This document shows positions 25,919 through 33,885 of a stretch of DNA of 64,000 nucleotides, one piece after another; positions within the stretch are counted from its first letter, which is position 1, and each line of letters begins with the position of its first letter. The stretch lies in assembly GCA_004556155.1 (NCBI GenBank), contig SFIM01000003.1, positions 1 to 64,000 on the forward strand, in the 5' to 3' direction. Made by a program: the position numbers and the translations under genes. Source of the DNA: Clostridiales bacterium. Its GTDB lineage: Bacteria; Bacillota; Clostridia; Christensenellales; Aristaeellaceae. The notes under the pieces are model-generated. The model was not told where the DNA came from. It saw nothing but the letters and a program-made list of their open reading frames with translations, and did no database searches.

Positions 25919-26536
25919 TTAGTCGTCTACCCACCCATCGCCGCCGCACATGTAGCAGGAACCGCCATAGCAATATTTTTCGTCGCATAGATGGGTGCTC
26001 TGCGTCAGCTCGGGAGAGCCTTTAACATACACATATTTCCATTCTGTTACCCACATAGAGCCGCGACATTTGGGACAGCTGCCGGTTCCCTTACAGTTTG
26101 GGCAGCGGGTCTTGCTGGGCTTGGGTGTGGCAGCTGCAGGTTCATAGCGTTCGCCGGTGTCCTTATAGTAGCTTTCTTCGTTGTCATACCATAGCTTCAG
26201 CATATCGCTGCCCGCATCATATCTGATGTGGATACTTGCCCGCATGAAACTTTTGCGTGAGGCAAGAACAACCTTGAAGGAATTATCTTCATATTCTTCG
26301 ATAGAAAACTCGTATGATGGATAGATTTCTGCATACGCCTTTACCAAGGCCAAAGCATCTACGCCTTCGCAAGAGTATTTATGTGTTGTGATAAAATAAC
26401 TGGATGTTGTTTCAATGTAATTCAAGCGATTCCCACTGAAGGCATTTATATCGCTGACCTTTTGCAGAAAGACCATTGCCAGCCCTGTCACCGGCAGCAG
26501 ACACAGCACCAGCAAAATAGCGATCATCTTTTTCAA
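25919..26536 (-). CDS. Exported protein with C-terminal zinc-ribbon-like cysteine repeats
   Basis: A 205-residue protein that begins with TTG (26536) after GAGGGG, with an ATG three codons later. An N-terminal signal peptide or anchor (about 1-25, MIAILLVLCLLPVTGLAMVF) is followed by an alpha/beta domain. The last 65 residues hold DnaJ-like cysteine units CPNCKGTGSCPKC and CYGGSCYMCGGDGW, which probably bind zinc. I do not recognise the family. It diverges from the marR gene and has its own promoter. Confidence 0.7.
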   Translation of the reverse strand: MKKMIAILLVLCLLPVTGLAMVFLQKVSDINAFSGNRLNYIETTSSYFITTHKYSCEGVDALALVKAYAEIYPSYEFSIEEYEDNSFKVVLASRKSFMRASIHIRYDAGSDMLKLWYDNEESYYKDTGERYEPAAATPKPSKTRCPNCKGTGSCPKCRGSMWVTEWKYVYVKGSPELTQSTHLCDEKYCYGGSCYMCGGDGWVDD

Positions 26537-26558
26537 TTTACATCAACCCCTCTTTTTT

Positions 26559-26587
26559 AAAATACCATATCTGGCAGAAAAAGGCAA
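26559..26587 (-). promoter_or_regulatory. Promoter of the exported zinc-ribbon protein gene
   Basis: On the minus strand TTGCCT, 17 bases, TATTTT, 23 bases before the start codon. Confidence 0.5.
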
Positions 26588-26658
26588 GTGGAAATCTGTA
26601 TCCTGTATACAGTCACCTTTTCACATTGAGAAAACGGGCAGCATTACATAATGCGATA

Positions 26659-26704
26659 TTGACACAGCGGCAATTCCGCGATAGAATAGTACCGTTTTTG
26701 TACT
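26659..26704 (+). promoter_or_regulatory. Promoter and putative operator of marR
   Basis: Exact TTGACA, 17 bases, TAGAAT (26659-26687). Directly after the -10 box lies the inverted repeat AGTAC-7-GTACT (26688-26704), where a MarR dimer could block transcription of its own gene and the cluster behind it. Confidence 0.65.
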
Positions 26705-26735
26705 AATTAATTTGCCTACTGAAAGGAGTTTGCCA

Positions 26736-27191
26736 ATGCCCGGCGATCTGCAAGGGAGCATCCGCCAATACTGCTCCTGCCTTCAGGAATGGAACGCATC
26801 GTATGAGGATTACGCCCGCTCCGTGGGGCTTTCCTTCACCAGCCTGTCCATTCTCAGCACGATTTACGCCCACGAAAACTGCACGCAGAAAATGCTGTGC
26901 GAAATCTGTTTTTTGCCCAAGCAGACGGTCAACGGCGTTATCCGCCAGTTTTGCAAAGACGACTGGATCAGCCTGATTGAAATGGCGAAGGATCGGCGAA
27001 ACAAGGCCATCCGTTTTACTGAACAGGGGCGGCAGACCGCGGGCGATATCCTGCGCAGGGTGCAGCAAAGCGAGCAGGCCGCCATGCAGTCGCTCTCCCC
27101 GCAGGAGCAATCCGCGCTGCTGACGCTGACCCGGCGCTATGTTCTGGCCTGCAAAAAGGCCATGGAAGCGCCATCCAAAGGTGATACATGA
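26736..27191 (+). CDS. MarR family transcriptional regulator
   Basis: A 151-residue winged-helix regulator. The helix-turn-helix and wing are visible in TQKMLCEICFLPKQTVNGVIRQF followed by AKDRRNKAIRFTEQGR, with dimerisation helices at both ends. I use the ATG at 26736, with AAAGGAG eight bases upstream. It heads a same-strand run of genes to 32.4 kb, so it probably controls that cluster. The inverted repeat at its promoter suggests autoregulation. Confidence 0.88.
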   Translation: MPGDLQGSIRQYCSCLQEWNASYEDYARSVGLSFTSLSILSTIYAHENCTQKMLCEICFLPKQTVNGVIRQFCKDDWISLIEMAKDRRNKAIRFTEQGRQTAGDILRRVQQSEQAAMQSLSPQEQSALLTLTRRYVLACKKAMEAPSKGDT

Positions 27192-27207
27192 GAAGGAGAA
27201 TGCACAA

Positions 27208-27828
27208 ATGCTTGCATGGATGATGATGATGGGGTTGATCGGGCCGATCTGCATAGGCAGCGTGGTATATCTGGCCGCGCGGGTACGTCGCTTTGGCCCG
27301 ATACAGCGGCTTTCGAAAAAGCGCCGCGCGCTTTCCTGGCTGATTGGTTTTGCCCTGGTGCTGATTTCCACCGCGGCGCTCTGCCTTTTATGGACGCCAC
27401 TGAACATGGCGGTTTGCCTGCTGCACTTGACGCTGTTCTGGCTGCTATCCGATTTGGTTTTCGCGCTGATCCGCAGGCTGCGGCACGCGGCGTTCAAGCG
27501 CTACTGGGCGGGGGTGGCCGCGCTGATCCTGTCCGTTGCCTGGTTGAGCATGGGCTGGGTGCAGGCCAACTGCGTTTGGCGGAAGGACTATACGATTTCT
27601 ACCGATAAAGAAGTCGGCAGCCTGCGCGTAGCGCTGGGAAAACGCGGCTATCCTTCCAGCGCGCACGGCGAATGCAGCGATTTCCAAATGGCAAATCTCA
27701 CGGATATTTCAACATTTTCGCATGCTGACCGATTGATTTATGCCTTTGCGCGTGATAAAATAAGGCTGTTCCAGGAATCTAACTGCCAAATGGCAGTTTT
27801 TCACTGTCTCGCAGTTAGATGGCTCTAA
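27208..27828 (+). pseudogene. Truncated membrane protein, possibly a metallophosphoesterase
   Basis: A frame of 206 codons from ATG 27208 (AAGGAG upstream). It has four hydrophobic segments in the first 120 residues, then CVWRKDYTISTDKEVGSLRVAL. That layout (membrane helices, then a strand leading to a catalytic core) resembles membrane-linked metallophosphoesterases, but the metal-binding core that should follow is missing. The last 50 residues look unrelated, and an intrinsic-terminator-like hairpin lies inside the frame at 27781-27801. The best reading is an internal deletion that removed the enzyme domain. The family call is tentative. Confidence 0.45.
27779..27818 (+). terminator. Nested hairpins with T run
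   Basis: AACTGCC-4-GGCAGTT followed by TTTTT (27781-27801) lies within a larger CTAACTGC/GCAGTTAG inverted repeat (27779-27818). It may be the original terminator or a regulatory site before the next gene. Confidence 0.5.
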
Positions 27829-27859
27829 CGTGTATTCACACGCATGGAGGTAACGCGCA

Positions 27860-28361
27860 ATGGCTCTCCCCCGTTCTTATCAACGCGATTGCTGGCTGGG
27901 CGCGCTCAGCGCGGCGCTGATGCTTATCGGCGATCTGTGCCTCAGCGTGATCCCCGCAAGCCCCGGCGACAGCGGACTGTTTCTGCGTCAAGCCTTCCTG
28001 AACGGCTCTTATCCCGCCTGGCGGCTGCCGCTGCTGCTGGTGACGGGGCTGGCCGGCATGGCGCTGGCATTTTTCAGCGTGCGCGTCTGCTATATGCAAA
28101 TTAAGCCGCAATACCGCAAAACGCGGCTGACCGTGCTCATCGGCGGCGTGATCTACATAGCCACGGCCGCCGCGCGGAATGTTCTGCTTGCACCCGCTCG
28201 TGTGGCAGATCGTTTTCATGATCCTTCCCGATATTCGCCAAGCAGCGGGCGCAACGGTCTCTGCCTGGGATTTCGTGCTGAGCCAGGGTTCGGGCAATGC
28301 AGCGCTGCTGATCTGGATGCTGGCCAACGCCCTCTGGGCGCAGCGGCAAACTCCATTATGA
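27860..28361 (+). pseudogene. DUF6796-like membrane protein with out-of-frame internal deletion
   Basis: The first 105 residues (MALPRSYQRDCWLGALSAALMLIGDLCL, GLFLRQAFLNGSYPAWRLPLLL) are the N-terminal part of a multi-pass membrane protein that I recognise as DUF6796-like. After IYIATAAARN the frame changes. The family's C-terminal end continues in another frame from about 28180 (HPLVWQIVFMILPDIRQAAG, LSQGSGNAALLIWMLANALW). The middle, probably 80-100 residues, is missing. The gene is therefore an internal-deletion pseudogene. The intact family protein is about 230-240 residues. Confidence 0.65.
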
Positions 28362-29016
28362 CTTCTCCCTGGCTGAAAAGGATACCGCCATGCGCAGCGG
28401 CGTGATCGCCCGCACCATCGTGCTGGACAAGCTGGTAAACGCCTTTCTTGCAGCGCACCCCGGCGCAATCGTCGTCAATATTGCCTGCGGGCTGGATACC
28501 CGCTGCTACCGCATGGCCGGCTTTTCCCACTGGTATAATCTGGATCTGCCAGAAACCATCGCCGTGCGCAAAAAGCTGCTGCCGGAGAGCGGCGCAATTT
28601 CGCAAATCGCCCTATCGGCCATGGACGATTGGGGCGGTCAGATTGCAGAAAGCGGCGCTCCCGCACTGATCGTCATCGAGGGGCTGACCATGTATTTAAC
28701 TCAGGCGGATGTGCAGCGCATCTTCGCCGTAATCGCCCGTCGTTTTAGCCGTGCGACGGTGCTGGTGGAAACGATGAATCCCATCGCCGTAAAGCGCTTT
28801 AAGGAAAAATCCATCGAGGGCAGCCATGCGAAATTCACCTGGGGCGTAAAAGACGGCCGCGCGCTGGCCTCCCTGCTGCCCGGCTTCCGCTTTGTGGAAG
28901 AGCATGCGCTGACCGAAGGCATGGCTGTCTTTGTCCCCATCTATAAGGTGCTGGACAAGCTGCCCGCGGTGCGCAGCATATCCAACCGAATCGTCGTATT
29001 GAAGAGGGCAACATGA
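28348..29016 (+). pseudogene. 5'-truncated leucine carboxyl methyltransferase-type SAM methyltransferase
   Basis: From about 28348 the frame reads HYDFSLAEKDTAMRSGVIARTIVLD and then the SAM-binding motif VVNIACGLDTRCYR, DLPETIAVRK and IVIEGLTMYL. These are hallmarks of the Ppm1/LCMT-like class I methyltransferases acting on small molecules or carboxyl groups. The normal N-terminal 40-50 residues are absent and the frame is joined directly to the end of the DUF6796 remnant. The first ATG (28390) is inside the conserved region and has no clear ribosome site. The 3' end is normal and overlaps the next frame by four bases. Confidence 0.65.
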
Positions 29017-29539
29017 AGTACTTTGAATTTGGCCAGCAAAACCCCGAACTGATGGTGATGCTGCACGGCGGCGGCGTGCTGCCGGTAGCCAGGGAAATAG
29101 CGAAGCTCTATCATGGGGTGCTGGTTGCCTACGATGCCTTCAACCCCGACGAGCCGCAGACGCAGTTTAAATCCCCCATGGATGAAGCGCGGCGGCTGGG
29201 CGATTATATCGTGGCGCGCAACGGCGGCAAAATCGATATTCTTTATGGCATTTCCTATGGCTGCCGGGTGCTCAAAGCTGGAAAAACCAGGGTTATTACC
29301 TGATTGGCAAAAAAACGGACTATTCCCTGTTTTGCAAAACCGACATGCACCTATGGTATGGCATTCAGGGCAGCGTGGATAAAAAGCTATCCCAAAATCT
29401 GGGGCGGCTAAAACAAAGCGGCTATCCCTTTGAGGTCAAAATCTTCACAAATCTGGGTCACGGCGGGTTAGCGGGCGAGCACCCTGCGCAATTTTCGCAG
29501 GAAGTACGGGTGGCACATCGCCGCTCCCATCCAAACTAA
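29013..29539 (+). pseudogene. Alpha/beta hydrolase with internal deletion and frameshift
   Basis: The N-terminal part (FGQQNPELMVMLHGGG and ILYGISYGCRVL, the nucleophile elbow G-I-S-Y-G) runs from 29013 to about 29272. The C-terminal part (KNQGYYLIGKKTDYSLF, then HLWYGIQGSVDKKLSQ and the histidine end NLGHGGLAGEHP) follows in a frame shifted by two. The connecting cap region is gone. The protein would normally be about 230 residues. The ATG overlaps the preceding stop, as in an operon. Confidence 0.7.
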
Positions 29540-29553
29540 AGGAGGCGTTTCTC

Positions 29554-29697
29554 ATGCTTGTTCAGGTAATCCTGGAAGGTCTTGGTCTTGGCGCGTTGCT
29601 GGTGCTGGTCTGCGCAATCGGCATCCGCAAGGGCATCGTCGGCATGGCGATCAGCTCGGCGGTGCTATCCGGGATCATGGCGCTGATCCTGTGCTGA
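29554..29697 (+). CDS. 47-residue membrane protein, probably a deletion product
   Basis: ATG at 29554 follows GGAGG by seven bases, and the frame ends in TGA after 47 codons. The product is almost entirely hydrophobic: MLVQVILEGLGLGALLVLVCAIGIRKG, then a second segment AISSAVLSGIMALILC. The N-terminal part resembles the start of longer membrane proteins that accompany such hydrolase clusters, so it may be the truncated remains of one; alternatively it is a genuine small protein. No family is recognised with confidence. Confidence 0.4.
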   Translation: MLVQVILEGLGLGALLVLVCAIGIRKGIVGMAISSAVLSGIMALILC

Positions 29698-29746
29698 GTG
29701 CTGGCGAAGATCGCGCACATTTTTCCATTGCTGTGAGGTATATACC

Positions 29747-30520
29747 ATGCTGTTTGAAGCATTGGGCGATCAGCATCAGCCCGCCGTACTGTTTTTCCAT
29801 GCCATGGGCGTAACCGGCGCAAGCAGCGAGCCGGTGGCCCGGTGCTTGCAGGATCGGTATTTCTGCATTCTGCCAACCTCCACGGTATACTGCGCCGGGC
29901 AAAAGTATGGGGACAAAGCGGACGAAGTGCGGCAGGTGGAAGCCTTTCTGCGCAGCCAGTGTGTGACACGCCTGGCGCTGGTCGTGGCCTCCTCCATCGG
30001 GGCTGATCTGGCGCTGGCATTTCTTGCCCATACCCGGCTGCCTGTCGCGCACGTTTTCTTTGACGGCGGACAGTTTGCCCAGATTGGCCGGGCGACGCGG
30101 CGCATCATGACGCCATTTCTGTATTTGGCCATCAAGAGCCTGTACTGCTCCAAGGGCGCGATGCTAAAAAAGATCATGTGGTGCGATGACGCGGTCATCC
30201 GGCCGTATTTCATCGCCGCAGGCAAGGCGCTGCGCTACGGCAATCTGCGCCGGCAGATGGCGGACAGCTTGGAGGACAACCCCTTCCCGCCGTTGCCGGA
30301 CACGCTGCAAAGGGACACATACTTTGCCTTTGGCAGCGTTGAAGAGCACTATAAGTACCGTGCCGCGGTGATGGCCGCCTACCCGCAGGGCAATCACCCG
30401 GTGTTTGAAGGGCACAATCACTTGCAATACCAGATTCGGGATCTCAAGGGCTTTGCGGAAATGCTGTCCGTTATCATCACGCAAAACCGCCTGCCCGATC
30501 TGTCCTTTCTAAAGAAATGA
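29747..30520 (+). CDS. Alpha/beta hydrolase
   Basis: A 257-residue hydrolase-fold protein that appears complete. It has the HAMGVTG oxyanion region (18-24), the nucleophile elbow A81SSIG85 with S83 as nucleophile, and a histidine near the C terminus (FEGHNHLQYQ). The elbow has Ala instead of the first Gly. The substrate is unknown. Its stop overlaps the start of the ATC-hydrolase-like gene by four bases, so the two are coupled. It is one of three intact genes in an otherwise decaying cluster. Confidence 0.75.
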   Translation: MLFEALGDQHQPAVLFFHAMGVTGASSEPVARCLQDRYFCILPTSTVYCAGQKYGDKADEVRQVEAFLRSQCVTRLALVVASSIGADLALAFLAHTRLPVAHVFFDGGQFAQIGRATRRIMTPFLYLAIKSLYCSKGAMLKKIMWCDDAVIRPYFIAAGKALRYGNLRRQMADSLEDNPFPPLPDTLQRDTYFAFGSVEEHYKYRAAVMAAYPQGNHPVFEGHNHLQYQIRDLKGFAEMLSVIITQNRLPDLSFLKK

Positions 30521-31134
30521 GGGAAACACGCTTGCAGAAGAACTATCTTGTTTCCGCGTTTAAAGCCACCGTATCCCAGCGCTTTCCCGCGCAAAAGGAT
30601 GCGCTGACTGCCGCTCTCGCCGCGCGTCTGGCGCAGCTGCGTGCAGAAAACGCCGACGCATCCAAGAAAAAGCAGCGCCATCTGGAAGGGCAGATTCTGC
30701 CGGGCATTGCCGTCTATGAAACGCTGCAAACCGTGATGCCCAGGAATGAGGCGCTGCAAACCGTGCACGGCTATGTGGAGCAGCGCGCGTGGAAGCTGAA
30801 AAAAGCCTTTTTAAAGCTCATGCGCATTCCGGGGCTTTATCGAAAAGTGCCGGGAATTTTCTGTAAGGAAACGCCCAAGCTGTTTGGCGAAACCGCAGGC
30901 TTTGCCGCGCGGGAAATCCAGACCTCCGGCGGCGTGTGGCGCATCGATATGACGCGCTGCCCCTATCACGACGCCTGCGTGCGCTATGGCTGTCCCGAGC
31001 TGTGCCCCTCCTTTTGCGACAGCGATGACATCACCTACAACGGCCTTCACCCCAAGTTAGCCTGGCTTCGCACCAAAACGCTGGGGCGCGGCGGCGACTG
31101 CTGCGATTTCTGCCTGAGAATCAAAGAGAAATAG
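30517..31134 (+). CDS. L-2-amino-thiazoline-4-carboxylic acid hydrolase-like protein
   Basis: A 205-residue member of the ATC hydrolase-like family (named after a cysteine-forming hydrolase of Pseudomonas; most members have unknown substrates). The helical N-terminal part is followed by the cysteine-rich signature CPYHDACVRYGCPELCPSFC, then the DSDDITYNGLHPKLAW stretch and the closing GGDCCDFCLR. It appears intact. It is coupled to the preceding hydrolase by an ATGA overlap and followed 17 bases later by a methyltransferase gene. Confidence 0.8.
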   Translation: MRETRLQKNYLVSAFKATVSQRFPAQKDALTAALAARLAQLRAENADASKKKQRHLEGQILPGIAVYETLQTVMPRNEALQTVHGYVEQRAWKLKKAFLKLMRIPGLYRKVPGIFCKETPKLFGETAGFAAREIQTSGGVWRIDMTRCPYHDACVRYGCPELCPSFCDSDDITYNGLHPKLAWLRTKTLGRGGDCCDFCLRIKEK

Positions 31135-31151
31135 ACCCAAAGGAGCAGAAC

Positions 31152-31754
31152 ATGTTCTGGGATCATGTAGCGTGGATATACGATGTTTTTGCCAACGGCG
31201 TCAATCGCAAGGCCAACCGCGCCCTGTGCGCCGCGGTGGAGGCGGCGATTCACCCGGGCGACGATGTGCTGGAATGCGCCTGCGGTACGGGGCTGCTCAG
31301 CGGCGTAATCGCAGGCAAATGCAAAAGTCTGGTTGCAACGGACTGTTCGGCCAATATGCTCAAGCGCGCGCAAAAGAAATACGCCAATCGCAGCAACATC
31401 GTCTTTGAACAGGCAAACATTTTGCAGCTTGGCTATCCCACCGCGCGCTTTGACGCGGTGGTTGCCGCCAATGTGATCCACCTGCTGGACAAGCCGTATA
31501 CGGCCCTGCGCGAGCTGGATCGGGTATGCAAACCAGGCGGCAGGATCATCATCCCTACCTATATGAACCAAACCGACAAGGGCGGCACCAACAGGGTATC
31601 AGGCATGATTGGCAAGGCGGGCGCGGACTTCAAGCGCGCGTTTACGCTGGCCTCCTATCAACAGTTCTTTGCCGACGCGGGCTATACCCATGTAAGCTAC
31701 ACCCTGTGCGAGGGCAGAATCCCCTGTGCTGTAGCGATTATTCAAAAGCAATAA
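31152..31754 (+). CDS. Class I SAM-dependent methyltransferase
   Basis: A 200-residue methyltransferase of the UbiE/methyltransferase-11 type. Motif I is DVLECACGTGLLS (about 38-50). The acidic end of strand 2 is ATDCSANML, motif II-like FDAVVAANVIHLL and motif III KPGGRIIIPTY. It appears complete, with AAAGGAG before the ATG. The methyl acceptor is unknown. It belongs to the MarR-headed cluster. Confidence 0.85.
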   Translation: MFWDHVAWIYDVFANGVNRKANRALCAAVEAAIHPGDDVLECACGTGLLSGVIAGKCKSLVATDCSANMLKRAQKKYANRSNIVFEQANILQLGYPTARFDAVVAANVIHLLDKPYTALRELDRVCKPGGRIIIPTYMNQTDKGGTNRVSGMIGKAGADFKRAFTLASYQQFFADAGYTHVSYTLCEGRIPCAVAIIQKQ

Positions 31755-31803
31755 GACAAAAGATCGCTATGGGCGGGCATAAATCGAGGGGAGAAATTAT
31801 AAC

Positions 31804-32154
31804 ATGCTGTTTTCTGAAAGACTGAAGGGCTTCCAGGCCGCGCACCCGTGCCAAAGCATCACCGTGGACGGCGCGCAGTATCGCTATGTGCTTGCCGGAA
31901 ACGAAGGCGCGCAGACGCTTGTGCTGCTCAACGGCGGTATGAACACGCTGGCAATGTGGATGGACTATGTGGACGACCTTGCCCGCGATTTCCGCGTGCT
32001 GCTTTTTGATTATCCGCAGGAGCTGCGCACCAATCAGGCGTTGGTCACCGGCATGCATGCGTTCTTCAAAAAGCTGCGCGTTGAAAAGCCCGTGTTCATC
32101 GTCGACAGCGACGGCAATTACTGCGATTATTATATCACCGGCAACCAAGAATAA
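31804..32154 (+). pseudogene. N-terminal fragment of an alpha/beta hydrolase
   Basis: A 116-codon frame with the first half of a hydrolase fold: TLVLLNGGMNTLAMWMDYV (oxyanion region), LLFDYPQE, and strand VEKPVFIV leading to the nucleophile elbow. Where G-x-S-x-G is expected it reads VDSDGNYCDYY and stops soon after, so the catalytic core and the C-terminal half are missing. The start has no strong ribosome site (GGAGA about 13 bases upstream). Confidence 0.6.
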
Positions 32155-32194
32155 ATGAACGGAGACAGGCAAGTACACCCGTCTCTGTTTCATT

Positions 32195-32419
32195 TTGCCA
32201 TTATGTTATCCCGCGATGCGCTACGAGGCGCGTTTCAGCTGCTGCGGCATCTGCACCCTGATGAAGAAGCTGGGGCTGTACGACCTGACCCCCGCGCTTT
32301 GCCATCTGGACTACACCATGAGCGACGCGGGCGGCGCAAGCAGCTTTGTGCGCGAATACACATTGGCCTCGGGCGGCCCATACTGCGACTGCGGCTATAA
32401 AAGAAAAGCCGGCAAATAA
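32195..32419 (+). pseudogene. C-terminal fragment of an ATC hydrolase-like protein
   Basis: A 74-codon frame reading CCGICTLMKKLGLYDLTP, ALCHLDYTMSDAGG and TLASGGPYCDCGYK, the cysteine-rich C-terminal end of the same family as the gene at 30517. There is no N-terminal part and no ribosome site. A small hairpin (GAGAC/GTCTC) lies in the 40 bases before it. Confidence 0.6.
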
Positions 32420-32434
32420 GCCGGATCAACAGCG

Positions 32435-32468
32435 CACCCCCTCGCAATTTGCTTGCAAGGGGGTGTTT
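32435..32468. terminator. Terminator at the end of the MarR-headed cluster
   Basis: CACCCCCT with AGGGGGTG extended by CGCAA/TTGCA pairing with one mismatch, then TTTAT. It lies between convergent genes. Confidence 0.7.
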
Positions 32469-32470
32469 AT

Positions 32471-33001
32471 TCAATTGGGCTCATTTGCCCCATGGCGCAG
32501 CGGCCTTTCCATAGGCAGGTAGGCAGCTATATCATTGGAAATTCTCTCTCCCGTCAGGACAAAGCCGTTCTTCAGCCAGAATGCGCGGCTTTGCGGATTG
32601 CCCTCGTCAATGGCCAGCCGCGCTTTGGTCATACCCTGCGCAGCCAAGGCTTCCAACGCCTGGGCGATGATTTGCGTGCCGGTGCCTCGCCCCTGGCAGC
32701 TGATATCCACCATGAAAAAGCCGATCATCGCCGTACCGGGGCTGGGATAATCCAAAATCAAATCCATGACGGCAATCAGCGCATCGCCTTGGGAAAAACC
32801 CACATAATGCTTATCCTGCAGCGTTTTGCCCGGCGGAAGGGCCGCCATGTCCTCGCAGATGCTTGCAAGGGTTGGTTCCGGCGGATGATAATGATAGAAG
32901 ATTTCATTGCCGCACAGCAGCGGCAGCACCCGCTTCGCATCCTCTGGCAGCAGGGCGCGAACCGTATAGCAAGTGGATAAATCGCTTACATTCATTGGCA
33001 T
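32471..33001 (-). CDS. GNAT family N-acetyltransferase
   Basis: A 176-residue acetyl-CoA-dependent acyltransferase. Motif A is visible as MVDISCQGRGTGTQIIAQAL, which holds the pyrophosphate loop Q-x-x-G-x-G/A, and motif B as NPQSRAFWLKNGFVLTG. The substrate is unknown. It begins eight bases after the pseudouridine synthase gene and is probably the last gene of an operon that starts at 35.9 kb. The ribosome site is weak, so coupling to the upstream gene is likely. Confidence 0.88.
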   Translation of the reverse strand: MPMNVSDLSTCYTVRALLPEDAKRVLPLLCGNEIFYHYHPPEPTLASICEDMAALPPGKTLQDKHYVGFSQGDALIAVMDLILDYPSPGTAMIGFFMVDISCQGRGTGTQIIAQALEALAAQGMTKARLAIDEGNPQSRAFWLKNGFVLTGERISNDIAAYLPMERPLRHGANEPN

Positions 33002-33009
33002 AAATTCTG

Positions 33010-33885
33010 TTATTCCTTCAGCAGCGCCGCCAGCGCTTCGGGCAGCGGGCTTTCAAAGGTCAGCGTTTCGCCGGTCATGGGATGGGTCAGCTGCATCCGC
33101 GCGGCATGCAGGGCAAAGCGCCCGACAAGCTGCGGCAGCGGCTCGCCGTATAGATAGTCCCCCGCGATGGGGCAGCCCAGCGATTGCAGATGCACGCGAA
33201 TCTGATGCGTGCGCCCCGTCTCCAGCCGCAGGCGCAGCAGCGCGCGGCTGTTGGCGGCGCGCTCCAGCACGGTATAATGCGTCACGGCGTGCTTGCCGCT
33301 CGGATCGATGCAGCGCCGCACGCCCTCCGCATGGCCGATCGGCCGGTCGATCACGCCCGCGTCCGCCTGCGGCGCGCCCTCGGTCACAGCCAGATATTCG
33401 CGCACATATTGCCCGGTATGCAGCATGCGCTGCATGCGCGCGTGCGCCACGGCATTGAGCGCAATGGGCATCAGCCCGCTTGTGCCCTTATCCAGGCGGC
33501 TGACGGGCCGGTAGACAAAATCCGCCGGGCAGCCCAGGCAGGCATATACCGCGTTTTCCAGCGTGGCGCTGTCCTGCCGGGCGCTGGCAATGGAGGGCAG
33601 CGGCGCAGGCTTATCCACAATCAGGATATCCGCATCCCGATACGACACGCGCAGCGGCAGATCATAGGGCGCAATGGCCGCCCCCTCGTCCCGCAGCTGC
33701 ACCATAACCGTCTGCCCCGCCGCCACAGCGCGCCCCACATGAGCGGGAACACCGTCCAGCAGGATGCAGTCAGCAAACTTCAGGCTGCGCAGCCGATGCT
33801 CCGACAGTTCAAAATGCGCGCGCAGCACATATTCCAGCCTGCGCCCCGCCTCCTGGGGAGGAACGGTATACTCAAGCGTCCGCAT
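33010..33885 (-). CDS. RluA family pseudouridine synthase
   Basis: A 291-residue enzyme that converts uridine to pseudouridine in ribosomal or transfer RNA. An S4-like N-terminal domain (about 1-75) precedes the catalytic domain with RPVSRLDKGTSGLM, whose Asp is the nucleophile, and the later GRTHQIRVHLQSLGCPIAGDYLYG. The family length is normal. Its start overlaps the end of the MATE gene by 14 bases. Which RNA position it modifies cannot be told from the sequence. Confidence 0.92.
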   Translation of the reverse strand: MRTLEYTVPPQEAGRRLEYVLRAHFELSEHRLRSLKFADCILLDGVPAHVGRAVAAGQTVMVQLRDEGAAIAPYDLPLRVSYRDADILIVDKPAPLPSIASARQDSATLENAVYACLGCPADFVYRPVSRLDKGTSGLMPIALNAVAHARMQRMLHTGQYVREYLAVTEGAPQADAGVIDRPIGHAEGVRRCIDPSGKHAVTHYTVLERAANSRALLRLRLETGRTHQIRVHLQSLGCPIAGDYLYGEPLPQLVGRFALHAARMQLTHPMTGETLTFESPLPEALAALLKE

